Of a stretch of DNA of 64,000 nt, positions 1 to 8,210 are shown in pieces. The position numbers were made by a program, and so were the translations under genes. Position 1 is the stretch's first letter; each line of letters opens with the position of its first letter. The notes beneath the pieces are model-generated. The model did no database searches and was not told the origin of the DNA. It worked only from the letters and a program-made list of their open reading frames with translations. This stretch comes from Paraburkholderia phytofirmans OLGA172 (lineage in GTDB: Bacteria > Pseudomonadota > Gammaproteobacteria > Burkholderiales > Burkholderiaceae), in NCBI RefSeq assembly GCF_001634365.1, contig NZ_CP014579.1, positions 1,302,001 through 1,366,000 on the forward strand, written 5' to 3'.

Positions 1-125
1 TTACGGTCAAGGTTCACCGTGGACAGGTAATGCGCAAAATGAACGCGCGCTCAATGCCGGACCTTGTCCGCAAGGCCGAATCGCTTGGGATCGAGCCCTG
101 TCTGCCCCAGGTCGGTCATCACTAG
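1..125 (+). CDS. LuxR/FixJ-type response regulator, C-terminal fragment (cut by window edge)
   Basis: The window opens inside a reading frame that starts at base 3 and stops at 123-125. The visible 40 residues begin TVKVHRGQVMRKMNARSMPD, the end of a LuxR-type helix-turn-helix: the recognition helix with its VKVHR signature, then a short helix. In FixJ-family regulators this is the end of the DNA-binding output domain. The gene converges on the response-regulator gene ending at 169. The receiver domain lies outside the window, so its kinase partner cannot be judged from here. Confidence 0.75.
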   Translation, partial: TVKVHRGQVMRKMNARSMPDLVRKAESLGIEPCLPQVGHH

Positions 126-168
126 GCGCCATCGCACCCGAGCGTACCTGCAGAGCGTGGACGACTCG

Positions 169-567
169 CTAAGGGTTTCCGAGAGCGACCGAGAGCCAGT
201 GAGTCAATGCAGCGGCCCGGTAAGGCTTCTGCAGCAATACGAGTGCGCCGGCACCTACCGCTTTCGCCTGCAGCGACGGGGTCGGATATGCGCTGACAAA
301 GATGGTCGCAGGGGCGTGCCCCTGAGCACGCAGGCGCTCATGCATTTCGATACCAGACATCCCGGGCATACGAACGTCGGAAATCAGGCAGGAGGTATGA
401 GCGGCCTCCCCGGACGAAAGAAATTCTTCTGCCGACTCATACGTGCGCACCTGCCAACCCAGCGACCGGATTAGGCTGCCTAAAGCGAGACGGACGGCTT
501 TATCATCATCGACAATCGAAACAACAGGCGTAATTTGCAAAATGCGGCCCTCGACCTCTCTTTCCAA
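169..567 (-). CDS. Single-domain response regulator (REC only)
   Basis: This 132-residue protein is a complete CheY-like receiver domain with no output domain. The acidic pocket is in VSIVDDDKAV, the phospho-acceptor Asp in CLISDVRMPG, the switch Ser in FVSAY and the conserved Lys in LLQKPY. The family is similar to FixJ/TodT receivers. It lies downstream of and co-directional with the histidine kinase at 694-2535, which is its likely phosphodonor. The start is uncertain: TTG at 567 gives 132 residues, and a second TTG at 540 has a GAGG-rich stretch upstream. With no DNA-binding domain it may act as a phosphate sink, a phosphorelay element or a protein-binding switch. Confidence 0.8.
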   Translation of the reverse strand: MEREVEGRILQITPVVSIVDDDKAVRLALGSLIRSLGWQVRTYESAEEFLSSGEAAHTSCLISDVRMPGMSGIEMHERLRAQGHAPATIFVSAYPTPSLQAKAVGAGALVLLQKPYRAAALTHWLSVALGNP

Positions 568-693
568 GGGATGACGTGCGGTCGGTGCCGCGCGCCTCGT
601 TTAATCCGCAGATTAGCTTACAACCGCGCCCACTGACATGATACGAATGTATATGTGAACTGAACTACGTCCGCGCCGGTCGCCTCGTGTGTC

Positions 694-2535
694 TCAGATT
701 CGCACTACCTCATGCGTCGTGGCTGGTGGGAGGCTGAATGAGAACGTCGCGCCGCCTTCAGGGTTGTTGGAGGCCCAGATTTGCCCACCATGGGCGTCGA
801 GAATAGAGCTGCATATAGCCAGCCCCATCCCCATGCCGGAGCTGCGTGTCGTAAAGAACGGTTCAAAGAGTCGTGGAAGATTGTCCTCGCGGATACCGGC
901 CCCGGAGTCCTTCACCGCCACGACAACATTGCCTTCAGGGTCAAGGCGGGACTGGATTATGAGTTCGCGCTTGCCGTTGACGCTTGCCATCGACTGCAGG
1001 CCGTTGATGATTAAATTGATGAGCACCTGCTGGAGCTGCACACGGTCGCCCATTATCAGAGGTAGCCCCTCCGCGAGACAACGGGTCGGGGAGCCCCTCT
1101 GACGCCCACTATCCCTTCCGATAAGGGCAAGCGCGTCCTCGACCACGTCGTTGATGGCAACCGGCACCCGGTCCGGCGGCGCCCCCTTCATGAGTTTCCT
1201 CACACGTTGCACGATTTCGGCGGCTCTATTTCCCTCGTCTGTCATGTGGTTCACGCAACCCTCTATTTCTTCCATGTTCGGAGGCTGGCGATGCAGCCAG
1301 CGAAGACATGCTTCACCGTTCGTAACGATGGCGGAAAGGGGTTGTCCCACTTCGTGGGCAATCGATGCGCTCAGCTCACCAAGCGCCGTTACCCGGCTTG
1401 TCCGTTCAAGCTCGCTTCGCGCATGCCGTAACTGCTCCTCTGTCTGCTTCGCCCGCGTCACGTCCATTACGGCCCCGATGAACCTCCTGTTATTCGGCTG
1501 ACCGTTCGCTGCGTGTGCAACCACATGGAGGTGCTTGACGCGTCCATCGGGAAAAAGCAGACGATGCTCGATGTCAAAGTCGTGACTGGAACCGCTCGCC
1601 TGTGCAAGCACCTCCTCGAACACCGGTATATCCTCCGGATGTACCCTCTGCCTGACCAGCTCAACGTTGGGTGCAACAGCCGCGTCGTACTCGAAGATAG
1701 AAAAAGTCTGCTCAGACCAGAAGAGTTCTCCGCTCAAGACATTCCAGCCAAAACTGCCGGTTTTGCTTAGCTTCTGCGCTTCGGCGAAGTACTGCGCCTG
1801 ACTCTTTTGAAGCAGTTCCTCGGCGCGCTTGCGCTGCGTGATGTCGTTATTGGTCTCGAGCGTGGCCAACGGGTTTCCCGCGCCGTCGTGCTGCAGTGTC
1901 CAGCGGCTCGCTACGATTACCTCCGTGCCGTCCCGTCTCGTGTGTATTAACTCGCCCTCCCAGTGGCCTTCGCGAAGAAAAATCTGCTGGATTTGCTCGC
2001 GAGCCAGGGGGAACACCGTATTCAGAAGTTCGTCGACCATTTGACCAAGCGCCTCTTCCTTCTTCCAGCCATAAAGCGTCTCTGCTGCGTGATTCCAGGA
2101 CGTAATGACTTCGTTCCTGTCGCGCACGAATACGCTATCGTGTGTCAGGTCCAGCAGCTGTGCCTGAGCGCGCTGCGTCTTCTCAACCCGGTCAATCCGC
2201 CTGACAAGGGTTGTGACCGCGATTGATGTGACGAGAAAGGCCGAAAGTGAAAAGTAATCCTGGGGTTTGCTAACCCGGAAGCTATAGATGGGCTCCGTGA
2301 AAAAATAGTTGAGGAGCGCGGCGCCAAAGACCGAGAAAATCGCGGATGAGATGAAGCTGGCCAGCAAGGACAAGAGGACAAGGACAATCAGAAGACAGTA
2401 GCCAGTGGCGCTCAATCCCAACTGCAGCCAGAAGCAGGTCGCAGCAACGGCTCCGAGCGCCATACAGCCCCAAATCCACAAAGGCGCGAGATGCCGTAAG
2501 CTGCCGCTTTTATGTGAAGAACCTATTGCCTGCAC
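694..2535 (-). CDS. Membrane PAS sensor histidine kinase
   Basis: 613 residues. The N-terminal ~100 residues hold about four hydrophobic segments and resemble the DUF4118/KdpD-type membrane module. They are followed by a PAS domain (about residues 125-235), a second PAS/PAC domain (about 245-365), the dimerisation/phospho-acceptor helix with His in SIAHEVGQPLSAI, and an HATPase domain with N box (LINLIINGLQSM), G1 box (KDSGAGI) and G2 box (GMGMGLAI). The GTG start at 2535 is favoured because AAGGGAGG lies just upstream. It forms a unit with the single-domain regulator at 169-567. The signal is unknown. Confidence 0.88.
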   Translation of the reverse strand: MQAIGSSHKSGSLRHLAPLWIWGCMALGAVAATCFWLQLGLSATGYCLLIVLVLLSLLASFISSAIFSVFGAALLNYFFTEPIYSFRVSKPQDYFSLSAFLVTSIAVTTLVRRIDRVEKTQRAQAQLLDLTHDSVFVRDRNEVITSWNHAAETLYGWKKEEALGQMVDELLNTVFPLAREQIQQIFLREGHWEGELIHTRRDGTEVIVASRWTLQHDGAGNPLATLETNNDITQRKRAEELLQKSQAQYFAEAQKLSKTGSFGWNVLSGELFWSEQTFSIFEYDAAVAPNVELVRQRVHPEDIPVFEEVLAQASGSSHDFDIEHRLLFPDGRVKHLHVVAHAANGQPNNRRFIGAVMDVTRAKQTEEQLRHARSELERTSRVTALGELSASIAHEVGQPLSAIVTNGEACLRWLHRQPPNMEEIEGCVNHMTDEGNRAAEIVQRVRKLMKGAPPDRVPVAINDVVEDALALIGRDSGRQRGSPTRCLAEGLPLIMGDRVQLQQVLINLIINGLQSMASVNGKRELIIQSRLDPEGNVVVAVKDSGAGIREDNLPRLFEPFFTTRSSGMGMGLAICSSILDAHGGQIWASNNPEGGATFSFSLPPATTHEVVRI

Positions 2536-3141
2536 CGAACGCCTCCCTTAGCGCAGCTGCGCTGACCACTTCCATCTGGTCTGGCGCAACAACTTGCGGG
2601 CGCCATTCTTTCATTCTTTAATAAACGCTCGGAAATATTCTCGACTTCTCCGTCCATTCTGTTCTTCATCTTCATGATGATAGCCGACGGAGATCGTTTC
2701 GCGCCGTTCGACACCGCTCATTAAGTCTGCTCACCGCGCCTATACGCCCGTATAAGCAAGTTACCCTAACGCGGCATCCGGATATCCAACCGTAGAGTAG
2801 ATTCGCCCTTCGGCAAAACCTACTCTTCTCTCATCGAGACCGCGCTTGCCGTTATGACAGCACAAAGCTCGCGGTTCGGCCCGACGACACCATCGCCTTT
2901 TCGGATGCCCGCCCGACCGGTTCCCTCTAAACGCCTCCGAGGAATCATCGTGTCACATACTTTGCATAGCTGGATACATGTCGGAAGCAACGCATATGTC
3001 GAGTACACCTTCGTGCCGTGGCTTGGCAGAAACATCTATCGCCGCACCGTCGAATTCTCCACAATATGCATCCAGTAGCTGCAAGTCAGGAGTTATTCGA
3101 CCTCTATCACTGCTTCGCTCTTTGTTACAGAGAGGAACACG
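2536..3141. other. Intergenic region between divergent kinase and DUF3331 genes
   Basis: About 600 bases with no convincing gene. It must hold the promoters of the leftward kinase gene and the rightward DUF3331 gene. Short open frames here lack recognisable domains and good ribosome-binding sites. No clear dyad, tandem repeat or terminator was seen. Confidence 0.5.
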
Positions 3142-3714
3142 ATGTTGAACGCTGAACCCAATACGGCTTCGGACATCCTGTCAGAGAATGGCCTTCACGA
3201 TACGTCTACTGCCCCCGACCTGCCCTCAATCCATCACCCGTCTTCCCGTCGGCCGGGCCGGCTCGCCCAGTCGAAGTCCACCTGCCGGACTTCGTCGCCG
3301 AAGGGTAGCGACCCGTGGGCGACGATGGTCGCATCCATCCATCAATTTTCTTCCCCGCCAGACCCGCTGCGGAATTCTCCGGACCTGTCCGGCCGCTCCT
3401 GCTCCGCTGGCGGGCTGTTCCGTCCGCGGGAGACGGACGGCGGTGACGTGCGCACCTTTACTGTGACGGTCGTGGAGGAACTTTCCAATTCGCTCTTCGT
3501 GCTGTGCTGGCGCGACCCGACGCTTTGCAACTACGAAGACCAGGTCTGGTCGCCGTGTCTCGCTCGCGCGTCGGGGCGTTGCGCCCTATCCGGCAAGAAT
3601 ATCGGCCGGGGCGACCCGGTCTACCGTCCCCGAACCCGCGGACGAGGAGTGCCACTTAATGGCGACGCAATGATTCTGGCCAGCGAGATGGTCAAGGTCC
3701 GCACAAGCGCCTGA
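3142..3714 (+). CDS. DUF3331 domain-containing protein
   Basis: 190 residues with a GAGGA ribosome-binding site before ATG at 3142. The N-terminal ~100 residues are low-complexity and rich in Ser/Pro/Arg. The C-terminal ~90 residues carry the conserved core seen in DUF3331 proteins of Burkholderia-group genomes: the LSNSLFVLCWRDPT strand, NYEDQVW, a Cys-containing ARASGRCALSG turn and GDPVYRPR near the end. Function is unknown; the compact Cys/Trp-rich core might be a nucleic-acid-binding or adaptor fold, which is speculation. A small gene follows at 3822. Confidence 0.75.
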   Translation: MLNAEPNTASDILSENGLHDTSTAPDLPSIHHPSSRRPGRLAQSKSTCRTSSPKGSDPWATMVASIHQFSSPPDPLRNSPDLSGRSCSAGGLFRPRETDGGDVRTFTVTVVEELSNSLFVLCWRDPTLCNYEDQVWSPCLARASGRCALSGKNIGRGDPVYRPRTRGRGVPLNGDAMILASEMVKVRTSA

Positions 3715-3821
3715 TGCGCGTTGGAGTTGGCGCATGTCGGTTCGAACTCACTGATGAAGCATTGCCTGAGGGGTGGCCGACTCAGGGTGCGCTGCTCCGT
3801 CTGGCCACAGGAGGTTTCAAC

Positions 3822-4046
3822 ATGAAACTAGAGGCCGCTACATTTGTGCGACTGCGCCGTCTCGCTCCGGTTCTCGACGACATACTCAATGCGAGAGAGG
3901 TCGAATACGCTGACCAGGCCGTTGACCTTGCTTCACTTGCTCAGCTGTGCTCACAGTTGTTCGACGCGTACCACTACCAGCACCCGGGCGAGATTGCGCA
4001 AGCGCGCCTCGACGCCCCGGATGCTATGGGAGGGATGTGGAAGTAA
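3822..4046 (+). CDS. Small hypothetical protein downstream of DUF3331
   Basis: 74 residues beginning MKLEAATFVRLRRLAP. The start is chosen because a strong AGGAGG sits 5 bases before ATG at 3822; a longer open frame reaching back to 3714 has no such site. The protein is mostly helical and acidic/hydrophobic with no membrane segment or cysteine motif. I recognise no family. Its position 107 bases after the DUF3331 gene suggests co-transcription. Confidence 0.55.
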   Translation: MKLEAATFVRLRRLAPVLDDILNAREVEYADQAVDLASLAQLCSQLFDAYHYQHPGEIAQARLDAPDAMGGMWK

Positions 4047-4220
4047 GCCAGCTGGAGTCAAACGGGATTCGCAGACTCCTTTGTCCGAAGGAGGGGGGTG
4101 AACAAGGTACGCGTTTATGCGCTGCAGTGCATAAGGCAGAGATTTTTTTGGTTGGCGGTCGCGGCAACCAGCGCATCGCCATGTCGTCGGACCTGATCCG
4201 CGACCGGTAATCAAAAAAAT

Positions 4221-4248
4221 GTTTGTGCTAAACCGCTCCACAGGCGGT
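4221..4248. repeat. Left end of the IS91-type element: inverted repeat plus hairpin
   Basis: GTTTGTGCTAAACCGCT (4221-4237) runs into a hairpin with ACCGC at 4232-4236 and GCGGT at 4244-4248 around a 7-base loop. This end is downstream of the transposase gene, the side where IS91 elements carry oriIS. A hairpin next to a conserved sequence is what an HUH nuclease normally recognises. Confidence 0.6.
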
Positions 4249-4491
4249 GGCGGCTATGGGCATTGAATGACCGCCGCGGTAATTTGTGATGTCTTGCAGT
4301 GGCGATCAGACACGGACTTCCGGCGAGAGTGGGAAGCATCACGTGTAAAGGAAGCGGGAATGCGCGCGTGAACCGGGAAATCACCCGCCGTTCTGGAGTA
4401 CGCTGGTGCGCCAGCAGATCGAAGGCACGAGTGCAGCCGCGTTGGCCTCGTCAGGAAAGGTGAACGTGTACGGAAACAGGTGCGGTGGCAA

Positions 4492-5697
4492 CTAGCGCGC
4501 ATGGGTGGGACCTGGCGGGGCTCGTGGAAGGCTGCCGGGCATGTCTTCGATGCGGAGCATGTGTCCCTTGCCACATACGGGGCAGTCGCGCAGTGACTTG
4601 CCGGTGAGTCGCTGGTAGCGGTCACGGTAGTCTTCCCGGGGCTCGGCTGGGGCAGCGGCGGGAGCCTGGACACCGAGCAGCTGCCTGCAGGTGGCGAGCT
4701 TGCCGGCACGGTGGCAGTTGGCGAGCCACCCGTAGCTGCGGATGCGCTTGAAGCCGTCAGGCAGCACATGCAGCAGGAAGCGACGGATGAACTCGTCGGC
4801 CGTGAGCGTCATGGTCCTGTGCCGGGACTCGTGCCGGTAGTCCTTCCAGCGGAACTGCACGGTGTGCCCGTCGAAGGCGAGCAGCCGGTTGTTGGAGATG
4901 GCGACGCGGTGGGTGTAGCGGCCCAGGTAATCGAGCACGTGTTCGGCACCGCCAAAGGGTGGCTTGGCGTAGACCACCCACTCGGCGTGAGCAGCGGGCG
5001 CGAGCCAGGCGGCGAACGCTCGCGGGTCACGCAACGGCTCGAGCTGGCCATGGAAGCGCAGCACGCCGGCATCGAACGCACGGCGCAGCTGGTCGAGAAA
5101 GAGCCGCCGGAAGAGCCGTGACAGGACCCGCACCGGCAGGAAGAAGCCCGGACGGCAGGCGATCCAGCGCTCGCCGTCCGGGGAGATGCCCCCGCCCGGC
5201 ACAACGCAATGCACATGAGGGTGATGCTGCAGATTCTGTCCCCACGTATGCAGGATCGTAAGGAAGCCGATCTCGGCGCCCAGGTGCTTCGGATCGGCGG
5301 CGATCGTGCGCAACGTTTCGGCGCTGGCGCGAAACAGCAGATCGTAGAGCGTCCTCTTGTTCTGGAACGCGAGAGCGGCGATGGATTCGGGAAGCGTGAA
5401 GACGACATGGAAATACTCGGTCGAGGGGAGGAGCTCCGCATGCCGGCGTTCGAGCCATTGCGCGCGGGCGAGCGACTGGCACTTCGGGCAGGCCCGATGC
5501 CGGCACGAGTTGTAGGTGATGCGCTGGTGACCGCAGGCGTCGCACTGTTCGACATGGCCGCCGAGGGCCGCGGTGCGGCACAGCTCGATGGCACTCATCG
5601 CGCGTCGCTGCACACGACTGAGCCCCTCGGCATGGGATAGCCGAAAACTGGGCCCACACTGGCGGAAAATGTCCGCCACTTCGAGCGCCGGCCGCAT
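4492..5697 (-). CDS. IS91-family HUH transposase
   Basis: 401 residues from ATG at 5697, eight bases after the recombinase stop. The N-terminal zinc-binding region has CDACGHQR and CRHRACPKCQ. The HUH metal motif is in HPHVHCVV, and the paired catalytic tyrosines four residues apart are in DYLGRYTHR, followed by AISNNRLL. The protein nicks single-stranded DNA at the element ends and drives rolling-circle-like transposition. A further CPVCGKGH near the C-terminus may be another zinc knuckle. Length and motifs indicate an intact gene. Confidence 0.9.
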   Translation of the reverse strand: MRPALEVADIFRQCGPSFRLSHAEGLSRVQRRAMSAIELCRTAALGGHVEQCDACGHQRITYNSCRHRACPKCQSLARAQWLERRHAELLPSTEYFHVVFTLPESIAALAFQNKRTLYDLLFRASAETLRTIAADPKHLGAEIGFLTILHTWGQNLQHHPHVHCVVPGGGISPDGERWIACRPGFFLPVRVLSRLFRRLFLDQLRRAFDAGVLRFHGQLEPLRDPRAFAAWLAPAAHAEWVVYAKPPFGGAEHVLDYLGRYTHRVAISNNRLLAFDGHTVQFRWKDYRHESRHRTMTLTADEFIRRFLLHVLPDGFKRIRSYGWLANCHRAGKLATCRQLLGVQAPAAAPAEPREDYRDRYQRLTGKSLRDCPVCGKGHMLRIEDMPGSLPRAPPGPTHAR

Positions 5698-5705
5698 GAC
5701 TGCGC

Positions 5706-6584
5706 TCAGAAGTAGTCGGGCGCAGGTGGCGGGGATGGAACGGGTGCGGGATGCGGCAGCAGGTCGAAGGGACTGGTGGTGGCGCACACGGTGCTGGTGG
5801 CCACCTTCAAGTACCGGGACGTTGTCGCAAGGGACCTATGGCCCATCAGCAGCTGGATCCGGCGTACGTCAGTACCGGCTTCCAGCAGATGCGTGGCGAA
5901 CGCGTGGCGCAAAGAATGGGGTGTCACGGGTTTGGGGATGCCGCTGCGCTTGCGTGCAAGCTCGCATGCGTCGCCGACGGCATGGCGGGTGATGGGCCGC
6001 CCCGGAATGTTGCCTGGAAAGAGCCATTCCTTCGGATGGGCGTCCTGCCAGTACAGCCTCAGGATCTCGAGCAGCCTCGGCGAGAGCATTACATAGCGAT
6101 CCTTACGGTTCTTCCCCTGGTTCACACGAATAACCATGCGCTTGCTGTCGATATCGGTGACCTTCAGATGCACGACTTCGGAGACACGCAGTCCGGCGGC
6201 GTACGCGGTCATCAGGATGGTGCGGTGCTTGAGACTGGCGACCGACTCGAAGAAGGCGGTGATCTCCTCCAGGCTGAGGACGACTGGCAGTCGGAACGGC
6301 TTCTTCGGTAACGGAAAGTCCTCGTCACTCCAGTCGCGTTTGAGCGTCACGCGGTAAAGAAAGCGCAGTGCACCGATCGTTGCGCCGAGACTGGCGGGTG
6401 CCAGCTTGCGCTCTTCGAGGAGGTAGACGAGCCAGGCCCGGATCTCGTCGGGACCCAGCAGTTCGGGCGAGCGGTGAAAGTGCCGGGCGAAACTGCGTAC
6501 CTGAATCAGATAGGACTTCTGTGTGTTATCGGCGAGATTGCGGATCTCCATGTCGTGCAACATGCGTTGGCGCAGCGGCGTCAT
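5706..6584 (-). CDS. Tyrosine recombinase (phage-integrase type) associated with the IS91-type element
   Basis: 292 residues. ATG at 6584 is supported by an AGGAGG site 7 bases upstream. There is an N-terminal SAM-like core-binding domain (about residues 5-90) and a C-terminal catalytic domain with Arg in AAGLRVSE, HSLRH, the second His in LLMGHRS and Tyr in TSRYLKVA. The catalytic set is complete. The gene stops nine bases before the transposase start, so the two are co-transcribed. A recombinase plus HUH transposase is a recurring arrangement in some IS91-related elements; the recombinase role in mobility is unclear. Confidence 0.88.
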   Translation of the reverse strand: MTPLRQRMLHDMEIRNLADNTQKSYLIQVRSFARHFHRSPELLGPDEIRAWLVYLLEERKLAPASLGATIGALRFLYRVTLKRDWSDEDFPLPKKPFRLPVVLSLEEITAFFESVASLKHRTILMTAYAAGLRVSEVVHLKVTDIDSKRMVIRVNQGKNRKDRYVMLSPRLLEILRLYWQDAHPKEWLFPGNIPGRPITRHAVGDACELARKRSGIPKPVTPHSLRHAFATHLLEAGTDVRRIQLLMGHRSLATTSRYLKVATSTVCATTSPFDLLPHPAPVPSPPPAPDYF

Positions 6585-6727
6585 GACTAACCTCCTGGAA
6601 GCAGTGGTGGAGCCCGGTTGGGCATCCACATACTGCTCCTGGAGGTATCTGCGTCCCCTCGTTGGGATCCTGCGTCAGCTCACCGCCGCAATGAACGTCA
6701 GCCATCAGCTCTCGCACTCCTCCCCCT

Positions 6728-6752
6728 ACCGCGTCAGCGGTTTAGTACAAAC
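6728..6752. repeat. Right end of the IS91-type element: hairpin plus inverted repeat
   Basis: Hairpin ACCGC (6728-6732), loop GTCA, GCGGT (6737-6741), continuing into AGCGGTTTAGTACAAAC (6736-6752), the complement of the left-end repeat with one mismatch. The same stem sequence with a different loop length occurs at both ends, suggesting recognition by the same nuclease. Confidence 0.6.
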
Positions 6753-6846
6753 GCGTTAAGGTGGCAGCGGGACGCGTCCTTGAAAGGTCGATCGCTCAAA
6801 ATGGTATTGTGGAAGTTGCGGCATCAACTTTTCCAGTGGAGCTTTT

Positions 6847-7722
6847 TTATTGCAGCACCACGGTCCGATCGCCGTTGATGAAAACCCGCCGCTCGATAAA
6901 CGCCTTTACGGCCCGCGCAAGCGTGATGCATTCGACATCGCGTCCTGTCGCAAGCAGCCGCTCCGGGCTGTGTGAGTGATCGACGCGCTCCACGACCTGC
7001 TCGATGATCGGACCTTCGTCGAGATCGTCGGTGACGAAGTGCGCGGTTGCGCCAATCAGTTTCACGCCGCGCGCATGCGCCTGGTGATACGGCTTCGCCC
7101 CTTTGAAGCCCGGCAGAAACGAATGATGGATATTGATCGCGCGGGCCGTGAGCGCACGGCTCGTTTCGCCGGAGAGAATCTGCATGTAGCGGGCAAGGAT
7201 CATCAATTCAGCACCTGACGTTTCGAACAGGTCGAGCAAACGCGCCTCCTGTTGTGGCTTGGTATCGGCGCTAATCGGCAGATGATGGAACGGCAAGCCG
7301 TGCTGTTGCGCGAGCGGCTCCAGATCGCGATGGTTCGAGGCAATCCCGGCAATATCCATCTTCAACTCGCCCATGCGCCAACGGAACAGCAGATCGGCGA
7401 GACAGTGTTCAAGTTTCGACACCATGATCAGCACCTTCGGCCGCGTGCCGACGTCGTGCATCGCCCACGTCATCTGAAAACGCTCGGCGATCGATTCGAA
7501 TTCGCGCTTGAGTGCCGCGATATGCAGGGTCTCGTTGCTGTCGACGCCATGAAACACGCAGCGTACGAAGAAGCGCTCGCTGAGGTCATCGTCGAAAACG
7601 GTCAGTTCGTCGATATAGCAATGATGCCGGTCGAGAAAACCGACAACGGCGGCAACCTGGCCCGCCGCGCTCGGACAGGCGACCGTGAGAACCAGTTGAT
7701 CGGGACGGGAATCGGCGGACAT
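6847..7722 (-). CDS. purU: Formyltetrahydrofolate deformylase
   Basis: 291 residues from ATG at 7722, with GGAG upstream. It hydrolyses 10-formyl-tetrahydrofolate to formate and tetrahydrofolate, balancing the cytosolic one-carbon pool. An N-terminal ACT domain (about residues 8-85) is followed by a formyl-transferase-type hydrolase domain. Visible active-site elements are NIHHSFLPGFKGAKPY, IGATAHFVT and the catalytic Asp in DDLDEGPI. Length is normal for PurU. It stands alone between the IS91-type element and a porin, with no folate genes beside it. Confidence 0.93.
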   Translation of the reverse strand: MSADSRPDQLVLTVACPSAAGQVAAVVGFLDRHHCYIDELTVFDDDLSERFFVRCVFHGVDSNETLHIAALKREFESIAERFQMTWAMHDVGTRPKVLIMVSKLEHCLADLLFRWRMGELKMDIAGIASNHRDLEPLAQQHGLPFHHLPISADTKPQQEARLLDLFETSGAELMILARYMQILSGETSRALTARAINIHHSFLPGFKGAKPYHQAHARGVKLIGATAHFVTDDLDEGPIIEQVVERVDHSHSPERLLATGRDVECITLARAVKAFIERRVFINGDRTVVLQ

Positions 7723-7842
7723 ACAGGTTCTCCACTTAAACGATTGGGCAACGCCGCGGGGCGCGGCATGCATCATCGCAGTAGAGCAAATCAGCGGGTC
7801 ACGGGGATAGAAGCTAACCGCCGTCACGCTGGAATGGGAGCG

Positions 7843-7998
7843 TCAGACGAGGCTGGGGCGGGACGGTGAAATAAGCCCGGCATTCCAGACTTCGGGGTCG
7901 CTACTCGACAGATTGATGTCGCATCCGGTCGAATCCTTATAAATCTGGACCCGTATTCTTGTTCCGTCGATGCAGGCATGGCAGATGATCGTATGCAT
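7843..7998 (-). CDS. Small CxxC-containing hypothetical protein
   Basis: A 51-residue frame from ATG at 7998 to TGA at 7843, starting MHTIICHACIDGTRIRVQIY. It has one CxxC pair and a short strand-rich core, resembling half of a zinc ribbon. It lies on the purU strand about 120 bases upstream and could be the first gene of that transcript. No strong ribosome-binding site was seen, so expression is uncertain. Confidence 0.4.
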   Translation of the reverse strand: MHTIICHACIDGTRIRVQIYKDSTGCDINLSSSDPEVWNAGLISPSRPSLV

Positions 7999-8043
7999 TG
8001 CCGATAGTCTCAATCAGCCTGGTTAGGTGGTGTCGCCCTGGTT

Positions 8044-8063
8044 AGCTTTAGTCAGCTTTAGTC
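8044..8063. repeat. Short direct repeat in the porin leader region
   Basis: Two adjacent copies of AGCTTTAGTC, with a degenerate third (AGTTTTGG) following, lie about 150 bases before the porin start. The surrounding 7999-8210 is otherwise non-coding. It may be a regulator-binding array or a leader-RNA feature; nothing in the sequence decides this. Confidence 0.35.
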
Positions 8064-8210
8064 AGTTTTGGCGAGTTTCAATCCGTTTCAACCAGTCTCA
8101 GCGGTTTCGAACTGCCCGTCATGCGAGAAGCGCCGCGCGTTGGAAGACAGCGCGCAGCAGGGATCGCTTTATCCAACGAACTACGCAGGCAAAGAGCAGG
8201 GGAGAATTGA

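Larger units (their letters stand above)
4221..6752 (-). mobile_element. IS91-type element carrying an HUH transposase and a tyrosine recombinase
   Basis: A 2.5-kb unit with two overlapping-style leftward genes, a tyrosine recombinase (5706-6584) and an IS91-family HUH transposase (4492-5697). Its edges are inferred from a 17-bp inverted repeat with one mismatch: GTTTGTGCTAAACCGCT at 4221-4237 and the complement of GTTTGTACTAAACCGCT at 6736-6752. Each repeat adjoins a small hairpin. No target duplication is visible, as expected for IS91-type rolling-circle transposition. True oriIS/terIS cleavage positions are not proven. Confidence 0.75.

Noticed and set aside
5209..5640. Long open frames on the plus strand opposite the IS91 transposase
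   Set aside because: They are codon-bias shadows of the high-GC transposase gene, without domains or ribosome-binding sites.
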